The notes under the pieces: model-generated
The model's database searches: none
What the model was told of the DNA's origin: nothing
What the model saw: only the letters and a program-made list of their open reading frames with translations
Shown: positions 1-5,961 of the stretch, piece by piece
Layout of the letters: each line of letters starts with the position of its first letter
How positions within the stretch are numbered: the stretch's first letter is position 1
Assembly: GCA_023249205.1 (NCBI GenBank)
Contig: JAHFDC010000025.1
Span: 1 to 7,992 of the forward strand
Direction of reading: 5' to 3'
Length of the DNA: 7,992 nt
Origin: Candidatus Methylomirabilota bacterium
Lineage (GTDB): Bacteria > Methylomirabilota > Methylomirabilia > Methylomirabilales > JACPAU01
Made by a program: the position numbers and the translations under genes

Positions 1-328
1 CCTTGTCCTCCGCCGAGAAGTAGGCCTCGTGGTCCGGGTGGGAATGGTAGATGGCTTTGATCTCCCACCCCATCCGGTCCGCCTCGTTCAGGATCCGCTG
101 CACCTCCACCGGGTCAATGTAGTAGGCGGTCCGGGCGTCCCGGGGGTGGGTGACCGGGTCCTCGGCGTTCAGCCGGTTCTGGACATTGGTGCAGCGCCGG
201 AGGATGTCCCTTCCCTCCCCGGCCAGGATGACCCCGCAGCACTCCTCAGGGAAGGCCTCGCAGGCGTGCCGAGCCATCTCCTCCGTGATCCCCTTTGTGA
301 GCCGGAGCAGGAAGCGCTCCCCCTGCAT
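1..328 (-). CDS. JAMM/MPN+ metallopeptidase (M67 family), N-terminal 109 residues, cut by window edge
   Basis: This is the 5' part of a zinc metallopeptidase of the bacterial M67/JAMM type; the C-terminus lies beyond the left edge. The translation shows the full JAMM signature: Glu29 in the PEECCG segment, then His95-Ser-His97, seven residues, Ser105, two residues, Asp108 (HSHPDHEAYFSAED). In the family, the two His and the Asp bind zinc and the Glu polarises water. Characterised bacterial relatives cleave C-terminal extensions or cysteine adducts from ThiS/MoaD/CysO-like sulfur carriers; the substrate here is unknown. The ATG at 326-328 is chosen because GAGGAGA lies just upstream, overlapping the stop of the preceding hydrolase gene (8 nt gap). 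It is the last visible gene of the tatD-hydrolase-JAMM operon. The family call is secure; the substrate is not. Confidence 0.9.
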   Translation of the reverse strand, partial: MQGERFLLRLTKGITEEMARHACEAFPEECCGVILAGEGRDILRRCTNVQNRLNAEDPVTHPRDARTAYYIDPVEVQRILNEADRMGWEIKAIYHSHPDHEAYFSAEDK

Positions 329-336
329 GGCTCTCC

Positions 337-1065
337 TCAGGCCGCCCCATCGAGGAGGAAGCGCCTGAACCAGGCGACGGTGTCGGAGAGCGCCTCCCCC
401 CGTGCCCCCGGGTCGCTGAAGACGTGGTCGGCCCCCGGGAGGATCGCCAGGTCCTTCGGCTCGGCCGCCCGGGCGTAGAGGGCCCGGGCGTGGGAGGGGG
501 GCACGAGGACGTCCGCCGCCCCGTGCAGGATGAGGCAGCGCGCCACGCCAGCCGGCGCCTGCAGGCCCTCCCCCCGCTCCAGTTCGTCCAGCAGGGGCCG
601 CCCCAGGCCGTAGCCGAGCAGGAGATCCTCCTCCACCGCGAGGTCCTTGAGGTCGGCGGGGGCGGCCCAGGTCACGACCGCCCGGACCCGCGGATCGCGC
701 TCTGCGTGGCAGAGGGCGATGAACCCGCCCAGGCTGCTCCCCATCAGTCCCAGGCTACCCACGGCCACGGCCCGGTGGGCAGAGAGGGCCCGGGCGACCG
801 CGCCAAGTTCCGCTACCCGGCGGGCCACCGTCGTCTGCTCCCGCGCCCCCGCGCTCTGGCCGCACCCGGAGAAGTCGAACCGGGCGCAGGCCAACCCCGC
901 TTCCGCGAGGGCCTCCGCCAGCGCGACGTATTTCGGACTGTCCATGCTACTCAGGAGGCCGTGGCAGGCGATCACCAGCGGGGCGGGGGGACGAGCCGGG
1001 CGGTGCAGCACGGCCGCGAGGGGGCCAGCGGGACCGGGGAGGTGGAGGGGCTCGGTCCTCCTCAC
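337..1065 (-). CDS. alpha/beta hydrolase (serine hydrolase, dienelactone hydrolase/esterase-like)
   Basis: This 242-residue protein is a single-domain alpha/beta hydrolase, probably cytoplasmic since no signal peptide or membrane segment is seen. Motifs appear in the expected order: an HG oxyanion element (CHGLLSS, about 35-40), the nucleophile elbow GSSLG with Ser111, an acid in HGAADVLVP (Asp185) and the catalytic His214 in GADHVF. The cap between the elbow and the acid is short, as in esterase/acylamino-peptidase-like small hydrolases. Substrate cannot be inferred. The start is GTG at 1065-1063, and GTGA overlaps the TGA stop of the upstream tatD-like gene by 4 nt. No clear Shine-Dalgarno is visible, so translation is probably coupled to that gene. 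The JAMM gene follows 8 nt downstream. Confidence 0.9.
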   Translation of the reverse strand: MRRTEPLHLPGPAGPLAAVLHRPARPPAPLVIACHGLLSSMDSPKYVALAEALAEAGLACARFDFSGCGQSAGAREQTTVARRVAELGAVARALSAHRAVAVGSLGLMGSSLGGFIALCHAERDPRVRAVVTWAAPADLKDLAVEEDLLLGYGLGRPLLDELERGEGLQAPAGVARCLILHGAADVLVPPSHARALYARAAEPKDLAILPGADHVFSDPGARGEALSDTVAWFRRFLLDGAA

Positions 1066-1877
1066 CGCCAGGCCCGCGGCGCGGGGAGGCGACCCACGTC
1101 CAGGCCGAAGAGGCGGGCCGCATTCCGGGTGGTCTGCTCCGCGACCTCGCCCAGCGAGATCCCCTTGATCCGGGCCACCGCGTTGGACGCCAGGCCGACC
1201 ATCCAGGGCTCCGTGGTCATCCGGGTGAACTCCCCTTCGTACGGCCAGGGGCCATCGCTCTCCAGGAGGAGTTGCTCCAGGGGGACCTCCTTGACCAGCT
1301 GGCGGTCCCGTTGCCGGTAGCAGACCTCGGGGGTCACCGAGACGAAGTACCCGGCCTCGAGGATCCGCCGGGTGGCCTCTTCAGGGGCCTTGTGCCAGTG
1401 GAAGGCGGCCCGCGCGACCCCCGCCTCCCGGAGGAGGACGAAGGCTTCGGCCGCCGTCTCGTGAGGGGCGTGGAGGCTGACCGGAAGGTCCAGGTCCACC
1501 GCGAGCCCCAGGAGGTCCCGCAAGCGCCGCCGCCCCGCCTCCGCCGTCGCCTTCACGTCCGGGGCATCGGCCAGGCAGTAGTAGGGGAGGCCCACCTCCC
1601 CCAGGCCGACCAGCGCGGCCCGGTGCTCCCGCACCTGGGCGCAGACCATCTGGAAGTCCTCCTCGGTCAGGAAGAGGTGCTCCGGGTGGAAGCCGAAGCA
1701 GGGCCAGATGGCGCCCGGGTGGGCTCGGGCCAGCGTGAGGAGCCGGAGGTTGCTGGCCGGGCTGACCCCGGGGGCGACCGCCGCGACCACGCCCCTGCCG
1801 CGGGCCCGGTGCAGGACGCCGGGCAGATCGGCGTACTCCGACGAAAAGAGATGGCAGTGCGTATCAATGAGCATCAT
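1062..1877 (-). CDS. TatD-family metal-dependent hydrolase
   Basis: This 271-residue TIM-barrel amidohydrolase is of the TatD family, whose members are metal-dependent DNases/phosphoesterases. Metal-ligand motifs occur in order: DTHCH (His7, His9), GFHPE (62-66), GEVG (Glu94), LHA (His136), FHWH (160-162) and ESDGP (Asp208). Length is normal for the family. Two departures from textbook TatD stand out: GEVGLPYY replaces the usual GEIGLDYY, and the Asp208 loop reads SDGPWPY rather than TDxPYL. This suggests a divergent TatD subgroup, so DNase activity should not be assumed. ATG at 1875-1877 is followed directly by a second ATG; a GGAG lies 11 nt upstream of the first. It is the promoter-proximal gene of the three-gene minus-strand operon and overlaps the hydrolase start by 4 nt. 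Confidence 0.9.
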   Translation of the reverse strand: MMLIDTHCHLFSSEYADLPGVLHRARGRGVVAAVAPGVSPASNLRLLTLARAHPGAIWPCFGFHPEHLFLTEEDFQMVCAQVREHRAALVGLGEVGLPYYCLADAPDVKATAEAGRRRLRDLLGLAVDLDLPVSLHAPHETAAEAFVLLREAGVARAAFHWHKAPEEATRRILEAGYFVSVTPEVCYRQRDRQLVKEVPLEQLLLESDGPWPYEGEFTRMTTEPWMVGLASNAVARIKGISLGEVAEQTTRNAARLFGLDVGRLPAPRAWR

Positions 1878-1890
1878 GGCAGAGGACGCT

Positions 1891-1913
1891 CCGGCACTCC
1901 GGACGGAGTCCGG
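1891..1913 (-). promoter_or_regulatory. 5'-UTR hairpin of the tatD operon
   Basis: Two arms, ccgg (1891-1894) plus actcc(g) (1896-1901), pair with (c)ggagt (1904-1909) plus ccgg (1910-1913), leaving one bulged C at 1895. The hairpin lies between the predicted transcription start (about 1917) and the ATG at 1877. Its base overlaps the only Shine-Dalgarno-like GGAG (1892-1889). It could affect ribosome access, or be an operator dyad at DNA level; neither is shown. Confidence 0.45.
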
Positions 1914-1923
1914 TCACCCGGAA

Positions 1924-1952
1924 AGAGTAGGGACTGGACGGCCGGCTGTCAA
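1924..1952 (-). promoter_or_regulatory. sigma70-type promoter of the tatD-hydrolase-JAMM operon
   Basis: On the minus strand a perfect -35 box TTGACA (1952-1947) is followed by a 17 bp spacer and a -10 box TACTCT (1929-1924), which keeps the T, A and final T of TATAAT. Transcription would start near 1917, giving a leader of about 40 nt before the tatD ATG. It lies in the 90 bp gap after the VWA gene, so the operon need not depend on read-through. Confidence 0.65.
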
Positions 1953-1965
1953 CAGGGAGCCGGCC
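1940..1965 (-). repeat. 8 bp inverted repeat directly after the VWA stop codon
   Basis: GGCCGGCT (1940-1947) and AGCCGGCC (1958-1965) are perfect inverted copies around a 10 nt loop. The repeat begins two bases after the VWA stop codon and covers most of the tatD -35 element. No T-tract follows, so it is not a canonical intrinsic terminator. It may stabilise the 3' end of the moxR-VWA mRNA or act as an operator for the tatD promoter. Confidence 0.5.
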
Positions 1966-1967
1966 GC

Positions 1968-3218
1968 TCAGTGGATCCGCCGGATTTTTTTGGCCATGAA
2001 GTCGAGGAGCAGGTACTGACCGAGACTCGCGGGGGTGGTGAAGTAGGCCTTCCCGCGGCAGAGCGCCGTCACCTGCTTCACGAAAGCGATCAGGTCGTAA
2101 TCCCGGGCCAGCATGAACGTATTGATGAGAATGCCGGCCCGCCGGCACTCCAGGACTTCCTGGAACGTCCGCTGGAGGATCCAGGGGTCCAGGCCGGCCG
2201 GGTTCCGGTAGACGCGGCCATCCGGGAGCGTGACGGCGGAGGGCTTGCCGTCCGTGACCATGACGATCTGCCGCATGTCCTTCCGCTGGCGGTCGAGCAG
2301 CCGGCGGGCCAGGGCGAATCCTGCGGCCGTGTTCGTGTAGTAGGGGCCGACCGTGGCCCGCGCCAGCCGGGAGAAGGGGATCTCCTCCGCCTCGTCGTGG
2401 AAGAGAACCACCTGGAGGCTGTCCCCCGGGTACTGGCTCCGGATCAGGTGGGCGAGGGCGAGGACCACCCGCTTGGCCGGCGTGAACCGGTCCTCGCCGT
2501 ACAGGATCATACTGTGGCTGCAATCCAGCATCAGGACCGTGGCGCAGGAGGAGGCGTACTCGGCCTGGTGGACGAGCAAGTCCTCGGCCTGAAGCGTCAG
2601 GGGCAGGGTGAGGCCCTGGCGGCTGATGGCCCGGAGGAGCGTCCCCGGGACGTCCAGGTTCAGGGTGTCGCCGAAGGCATAGGGGCGGGAGCCCTCGCTC
2701 GCTTCCACCCCCGTGGCGAGGAGGGGGGTCTCGTGCCGGCCTGCGCTCGACCTCCCCAGGGAGCCCAGGAGGTCTTTCAGGGTTTTGAACCCCAGGAAGT
2801 CCACGGCCTTGTTGGTGAGGGTGAAGTGGGCCCGCTCGCTGCTCGGCCCCCACTCCCCGGCGTATCCCCGGGCCTCCAGGTCATCTCCGACGGTCCCCGG
2901 GGGGCGCAGCGTCAGGTACCCCTCCTCTACCAGCCGCCGGAGGAGGCCCTCCAGCATCCGCTGAAGCCGCTGGCGCTCCGGGCTCTCCTCACCGGCTTCC
3001 CACGCCCGGAGGTCCTCCGGGGTGATGTGCCCGCGGTTGGCCAGCGCGCGCAGGAGCGCTTCCTGCAGCCGCGTGAGGTCATCCGCCGGGTCGCCCCACG
3101 GGTCGGCCTCCCCGAAGCCGCTCTGGAGCAAGAAGTCGCTCAAATCCGAGAGAAGGTCCTCCAGGCTCGCCTGCTCCCACCACTGGCCGGTAAACTGAGA
3201 ATAGCGGACGGTCCCCAT
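1968..3218 (-). CDS. VWA-domain protein, partner of the adjacent MoxR ATPase
   Basis: This 416-residue protein has a helical N-terminal half (about 1-215) of no recognised fold and a C-terminal von Willebrand A domain (about 225-400). The MIDAS metal site is intact: DCSHS (Asp232, Ser234, Ser236), a Thr in the YYTNTAAG loop (295 or 297) and Asp323 in VTDG. It therefore probably binds Mg2+ and a carboxylate ligand from a partner. No signal peptide or membrane segment is seen, so it should be cytoplasmic. It starts 8 nt after the MoxR stop, with GAGG of the TGAGG at that stop serving as ribosome-binding site, so the two are co-translated. In known MoxR-VWA or chelatase pairs the VWA protein links the ATPase ring to the substrate. 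The substrate here is unknown, and no chelatase large subunit is nearby. Confidence 0.9.
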   Translation of the reverse strand: MGTVRYSQFTGQWWEQASLEDLLSDLSDFLLQSGFGEADPWGDPADDLTRLQEALLRALANRGHITPEDLRAWEAGEESPERQRLQRMLEGLLRRLVEEGYLTLRPPGTVGDDLEARGYAGEWGPSSERAHFTLTNKAVDFLGFKTLKDLLGSLGRSSAGRHETPLLATGVEASEGSRPYAFGDTLNLDVPGTLLRAISRQGLTLPLTLQAEDLLVHQAEYASSCATVLMLDCSHSMILYGEDRFTPAKRVVLALAHLIRSQYPGDSLQVVLFHDEAEEIPFSRLARATVGPYYTNTAAGFALARRLLDRQRKDMRQIVMVTDGKPSAVTLPDGRVYRNPAGLDPWILQRTFQEVLECRRAGILINTFMLARDYDLIAFVKQVTALCRGKAYFTTPASLGQYLLLDFMAKKIRRIH

Positions 3219-3226
3219 TCTGGGCC

Positions 3227-4711
3227 TCAGTTCACGTAGCGGCCGCGGCGGGGCGGCGACGGGCCCGGCGGCGCCTCGGGCGCCGGCTTGCCGAGTCCCG
3301 TGAACCCCCGCTCCTCGGTCCGGTCAATCTTGTTGAGGGCGTGCAGGCCCTCCAGGATGAGTTCCGCCGCCGCCACCAGCACCGGCGGGGCCGGGTTCCC
3401 CTCCCCGAGGAGCCGCGAGGCCCGTTCCAGGAGGGCCGGCACTCCCTTCAGGCGCTTGAGTTCCTCGGCAGCAGCGAGCCCCTCGGGGAGCAGCACCGCG
3501 TGACCCGCGTCGAACCAGGCGACGATCTCCTGGCAGTCCGCAGGGCTCAGGTGGCGGCTGAAGGTCCGGGCGAAGGCCTCCCGGATGAGCGCGGTGGCCA
3601 CGACCCCTCCCCCCTTGATCTCCCCCTCGTACTCCAGCTCGAGTTTCCCCGTGATGGCCGGGAGCGCCGCGTACAGGTCCCGCGGCCTGGCCACCGCCAC
3701 GTCGTCCCCGCGCAGGAGCGCCCGCCGCTCCGCGTTGGACGCCAGGATCTCGAGGGCCGTGATGGGGAGCCGCTGGCTCACCCCCGAGCGCTTGTCCACG
3801 TGGCGGTGCTCCCGCGCGATCATGGCCACCTGCTCCACCGCTTCCTTGAGGAAGGTCGGGATCTGGAGGGTGTCGCCCCGCGCGAGCCACGCCTCCTGCG
3901 CGGTGATGGCCATCCCCTCCCCCAGGCTCCGGGGGTAATGGGTCCGGATCTCCGCCCCGATCCGGTCCTTGAGCGGCGTGATGATCTTGCCCCGGGCGGT
4001 GTAGTCTTCCGGGTTGGCCGAGAAGACCAGCAGGATGTCCAGGGGGAGGCGGACCGGGTATCCTTTGATCTGGACGTCCCCCTCCTCCATGATGTTGAAG
4101 AGGCCCACCTGGATCTTGCCGGCCAGGTCCGGCAGTTCATTGATGGCGAAGATCCCCCGGTTCGCCCGGGGGAGCAGGCCGTAGTGGATGGTCAGTTCGC
4201 TGGCCAGGTCGTGCCCGCCCCGGGCGGCCCGGATCGGGTCCACGTCCCCCAAGATGTCCGCGATGGTCACGTCCGGGGTGGCCAGCTTCTCCACGTAGCG
4301 TGCTTCCCGGGGGAGGAACGCAATGGCCGTGGCGTCCCCCTCGCCCGCGATCCGCTCCCGGCAGGCCCGGCAGATGGGGGTGTAGGGGTTGTCGTGGATC
4401 TCGCACCCCTCGATCATCGGGATCTCCTCGTCCAGGAGAGCCACCAGGCTCCGCAGGATCCGGCTCTTGGCCTGCCCGCGCAGGCCGAGCAGGATGAAGT
4501 GGTGCCGCCCGAGCAGGGCGTTCACCAGTTGCGGCATGACCGTGTCGTCGTAGCCGATGATGCCGGGGAAGAGGGGATCCCGCCTCCTCAGGCGGGCGAG
4601 GAGGTTGCCGCGCAGTTCGTCCCGCACGGAGCGGGAGCGAAGAGCGGGGTCGTCGTAAGGGCTCCGGCGGAGGTCGCCGAAGGTGCGGGGGCGTCGGGAG
4701 GCTTTTGGCAT
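3227..4711 (-). CDS. MoxR/Mg-chelatase-type AAA+ ATPase with putative zinc-binding insertion
   Basis: This 494-residue AAA+ ATPase belongs to the helix-2-insert (MoxR/ChlI-like) group. Visible elements are Walker A GLRGQAKS (76-83), a Walker B-like segment FAINEL with Asn191-Glu192 in place of Asp-Glu, sensor 1 Asn233 in FSANPED, a candidate arginine finger Arg250 (LKDR) and a sensor-2 candidate Arg314 (VSQRLP). Between Walker A and B, Cys103-x2-His106-x7-Cys114-x2-Cys117 could bind zinc. The tail (about 470-494) is Pro/Gly-rich and basic. ATG at 4709-4711 is preferred. A TTG at 4783 would add 24 residues, but that TTG is part of a TTGACA promoter box and lies upstream of the predicted transcript start. 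The ribosome-binding site is weak (GGTG). It is the first gene of the operon with the VWA protein, and together they probably remodel or metallate a target. Confidence 0.9.
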   Translation of the reverse strand: MPKASRRPRTFGDLRRSPYDDPALRSRSVRDELRGNLLARLRRRDPLFPGIIGYDDTVMPQLVNALLGRHHFILLGLRGQAKSRILRSLVALLDEEIPMIEGCEIHDNPYTPICRACRERIAGEGDATAIAFLPREARYVEKLATPDVTIADILGDVDPIRAARGGHDLASELTIHYGLLPRANRGIFAINELPDLAGKIQVGLFNIMEEGDVQIKGYPVRLPLDILLVFSANPEDYTARGKIITPLKDRIGAEIRTHYPRSLGEGMAITAQEAWLARGDTLQIPTFLKEAVEQVAMIAREHRHVDKRSGVSQRLPITALEILASNAERRALLRGDDVAVARPRDLYAALPAITGKLELEYEGEIKGGGVVATALIREAFARTFSRHLSPADCQEIVAWFDAGHAVLLPEGLAAAEELKRLKGVPALLERASRLLGEGNPAPPVLVAAAELILEGLHALNKIDRTEERGFTGLGKPAPEAPPGPSPPRRGRYVN

Positions 4712-4754
4712 GTCACCATGGCCCGGCCGGTCCGGGAGGCAGTCGGTCTGAAAG

Positions 4755-4783
4755 AGTCTAGCCCTGGGACCGGCGATTGTCAA
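4755..4783 (-). promoter_or_regulatory. sigma70-type promoter of the moxR-VWA operon
   Basis: On the minus strand a perfect TTGACA (4783-4778), a 17 bp spacer and TAGACT (4760-4755; 4 of 6 matches to TATAAT) predict a start near 4748 and a leader of about 37 nt. This placement also decides the MoxR start codon, since any upstream start would not be transcribed from it. Confidence 0.7.
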
Positions 4784-4805
4784 AGGGACCCCGGGGCGCC
4801 GTCGC

Positions 4806-4838
4806 GAGCCTCCCCTCCCCCTCCCGGAGGGGAGGCTC
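4806..4838. repeat. 13 bp perfect inverted repeat between divergent promoters
   Basis: The arm gagcctcccctcc (4806-4818) pairs perfectly with ggaggggaggctc (4826-4838) around the 7 nt loop ccctccc. A third partial copy of the pyrimidine arm, ggctcccctcc, follows at 4852-4862. The repeat sits upstream of both the leftward MoxR promoter (-35 at 4783) and the rightward receiver-gene promoter (-35 at 4892). It therefore cannot terminate either gene. A shared regulator site or a structural DNA feature is possible. Confidence 0.6.
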
Positions 4839-4891
4839 TGGAGGCCGCCGCGGCTCCCCTCCAGTAGCCAGGGGATGCGGTTAGATTCCGG

Positions 4892-4920
4892 TTGAACTTC
4901 CCGCCGGGGGTCGGTAAACT
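4892..4920 (+). promoter_or_regulatory. sigma70-type promoter of the receiver gene
   Basis: TTGAAC (4892-4897), a 17 bp spacer and TAAACT (4915-4920) predict transcription from about 4927, leaving a leader of about 33 nt to the ATG at 4960. It is divergent from the moxR promoter, with about 108 bp between the two -35 boxes. Confidence 0.65.
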
Positions 4921-4959
4921 CGGCGCGCCGAGGCGGGGGCGCCGACGCGGAGCGTTGGG

Positions 4960-5364
4960 ATGACCAGCGAGAGCATGAAAATCGTCCTCCTCATTGACGA
5001 CGACCCGACGATGATCGAGATGGTAGAAGACTTCCTGGAGAGCCACGGCTACCACGTCATCCCAGCCACAACCGGGGAGCAGGCGCTGATAAAAGCCGAG
5101 ATCTCCAAGCCCGACGTTCTCATCCTGGATGTCATGATGCCCGGGATGGACGGGTACGATACCTGCCGGCACCTGAAGAAGGATCCCCGTCTGAGAGGGG
5201 TCCCGGTGATCATGTTTACCGCGGGCGCTGACCCCAAGTTCCAGCAGCGGGCCTTTGAGGCAGGGGCCGACTTCTGCATCTCCAAGCCGTTCGATCTGGA
5301 CCGGTTCCTCAACGTGGTCAGCATGGCCGCGGCCAAGCGGGTCAAACCCTCCCCCCCTTCCTGA
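4960..5364 (+). CDS. stand-alone response-regulator receiver protein (CheY-like)
   Basis: This 134-residue protein is a single receiver domain with no output domain. The conserved set is complete: acidic pocket Asp13/Asp14 (LIDDDP), phosphoacceptor Asp57 (LILDVMMPGMDGYD), Thr87 (IMFTAG) and Lys109 (ISKPFD). A short Pro/Ser tail follows. Such proteins act as CheY-like effectors by protein contact or as intermediates in phosphorelays such as Spo0F. The ATG at 4960 is chosen because GGAG (4949-4952) lies 7 nt upstream; the internal ATG at 4975 (MKIVLLID) is possible and would remove only five residues. The promoter is at 4892-4920. The next plus-strand gene, 145 nt downstream, encodes a small H-box-containing helical protein, which suggests that the receiver may exchange phosphate with it. 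Confidence 0.92.
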   Translation: MTSESMKIVLLIDDDPTMIEMVEDFLESHGYHVIPATTGEQALIKAEISKPDVLILDVMMPGMDGYDTCRHLKKDPRLRGVPVIMFTAGADPKFQQRAFEAGADFCISKPFDLDRFLNVVSMAAAKRVKPSPPS

Positions 5365-5462
5365 TCAGGCTGCCCCATCCCCCCGGGTTCCGCCTCCGCG
5401 CGGCCACTCTCCCCCTCGGATCAGCCCTCCAGAGGCTGGCGGCATAGAGGTTGCAATGCCTC

Positions 5463-5494
5463 CCGCCCAATGCGGGCGGCTGCGGCCTCCCGCA
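5463..5494 (+). promoter_or_regulatory. mutually exclusive leader hairpins before the H-box gene
   Basis: Two hairpins compete for 5471-5479. One pairs ccgccc (5463-5468) with gggcgg (5474-5479). The other pairs tgcggg (5471-5476) and ggc (5478-5480) with gcc (5485-5487) and cccgca (5489-5494) around a TGCG loop. The second ends 5 nt before the ribosome-binding site. This resembles attenuation or translational-switch geometry, but GC-rich DNA gives such pairings readily by chance. Confidence 0.3.
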
Positions 5495-5509
5495 CGGAAA
5501 GGAGACAGT

Positions 5510-5788
5510 GTGCCCCTGGCAAGAGGTCCAGTGCAGGAGGAGGTAGCGAGCCCCCTGGCGGCTGGGCCGGGGCCGGACCTGGAGGCCCTGGTTGCCTTCC
5601 TGGAGCACCACATCGGAAACGCGCTCCAGGTCATCACCACCGCCTCCCAGCTCGCCCAGACCGACCCCGGCTACCGCCCCCAGTGGACTGCCATCGAGCA
5701 GAGCTGCGACCGGATCGCCGCCACCCTCCAGGCCCTGGCCAACACCCTCCACGCCCGGCCGATCGGCATTCCCCCCCGGAACGACTGA
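5510..5788 (+). CDS. small helical H-box protein, Spo0B/DHp-like candidate phosphotransferase
   Basis: This is a 92-residue protein starting at GTG (5510-5512), with AAAGGAG (5498-5504) about 5 nt upstream. After a 20-residue Pro/Ala/Gly-rich lead comes a helix with the segment LEHHIGNALQVI (31-42), then a turn at TDPGYRPQ (51-58), then a second helix (about 59-81). The pattern His33-x3-Asn37-x-Leu39-Gln40 matches, from memory, the phospho-histidine H-box of Spo0B and of HisKA_2-type kinases, with identical spacing. The two-helix size fits a dimerisation/phosphotransfer hairpin. No ATP-binding domain follows, so it cannot be a kinase by itself. The adjacent single-domain receiver supports a relay role. 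Function is inferred from a short motif. Its 5' end overlaps no other gene, and co-transcription with the receiver is plausible since no strong terminator separates them. Confidence 0.7.
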   Translation: MPLARGPVQEEVASPLAAGPGPDLEALVAFLEHHIGNALQVITTASQLAQTDPGYRPQWTAIEQSCDRIAATLQALANTLHARPIGIPPRND

Positions 5789-5866
5789 AGCGGGAGAACC
5801 CCTCACTCGGCCGGGCCCCTCCGTCGGGCCCCCTCCCACCCGCAGCGGTCCCGCGGCGATTTCCTG

Positions 5867-5896
5867 TTTACACGCCCCCCGTCCTTCGCATAAGAT
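5867..5896 (+). promoter_or_regulatory. sigma70-type promoter of the basic-protein gene
   Basis: TTTACA (5867-5872; 5 of 6 matches), an 18 bp spacer and TAAGAT (5891-5896; 5 of 6 matches) form one of the best promoters in the window. Transcription would begin near 5903, giving a leader of about 59 nt. A GGGCCC inverted pair (5813-5818 with 5826-5831) lies upstream, after the H-box gene, but has no T-tract. Confidence 0.7.
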
Positions 5897-5961
5897 GCCG
5901 AGCCGATAGGCGGCGCCGGTAGGGTGTCCGGGGCGTCCACCACACAGAGGAGGGGGAGGGG

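Noticed and set aside
1272..3239. 655-codon open frame on the plus strand antisense to tatD and VWA genes
   Set aside because: GC-rich shadow frame: its protein is low-complexity Gly/Pro/Arg/Glu-rich, with no domain, while the opposite strand encodes intact TatD and VWA motifs.
4712..4783. 24-residue N-terminal extension of MoxR from a TTG codon
   Set aside because: The TTG is the first half of a consensus -35 box, and the predicted transcript starts downstream of it.
3341..4867. 508-codon open frame antisense to the MoxR gene
   Set aside because: Shadow frame; the minus strand holds complete AAA+ motifs in order.
5360..5369. 10 bp palindrome cctgatcagg at the receiver stop codon
   Set aside because: Too short and isolated to support a function; expected by chance at this length.
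5255..5509. Upstream extension of the H-box gene overlapping the receiver gene
   Set aside because: The extension is Pro/Ser/Arg-rich without a domain; a good ribosome-binding site precedes the GTG at 5510.
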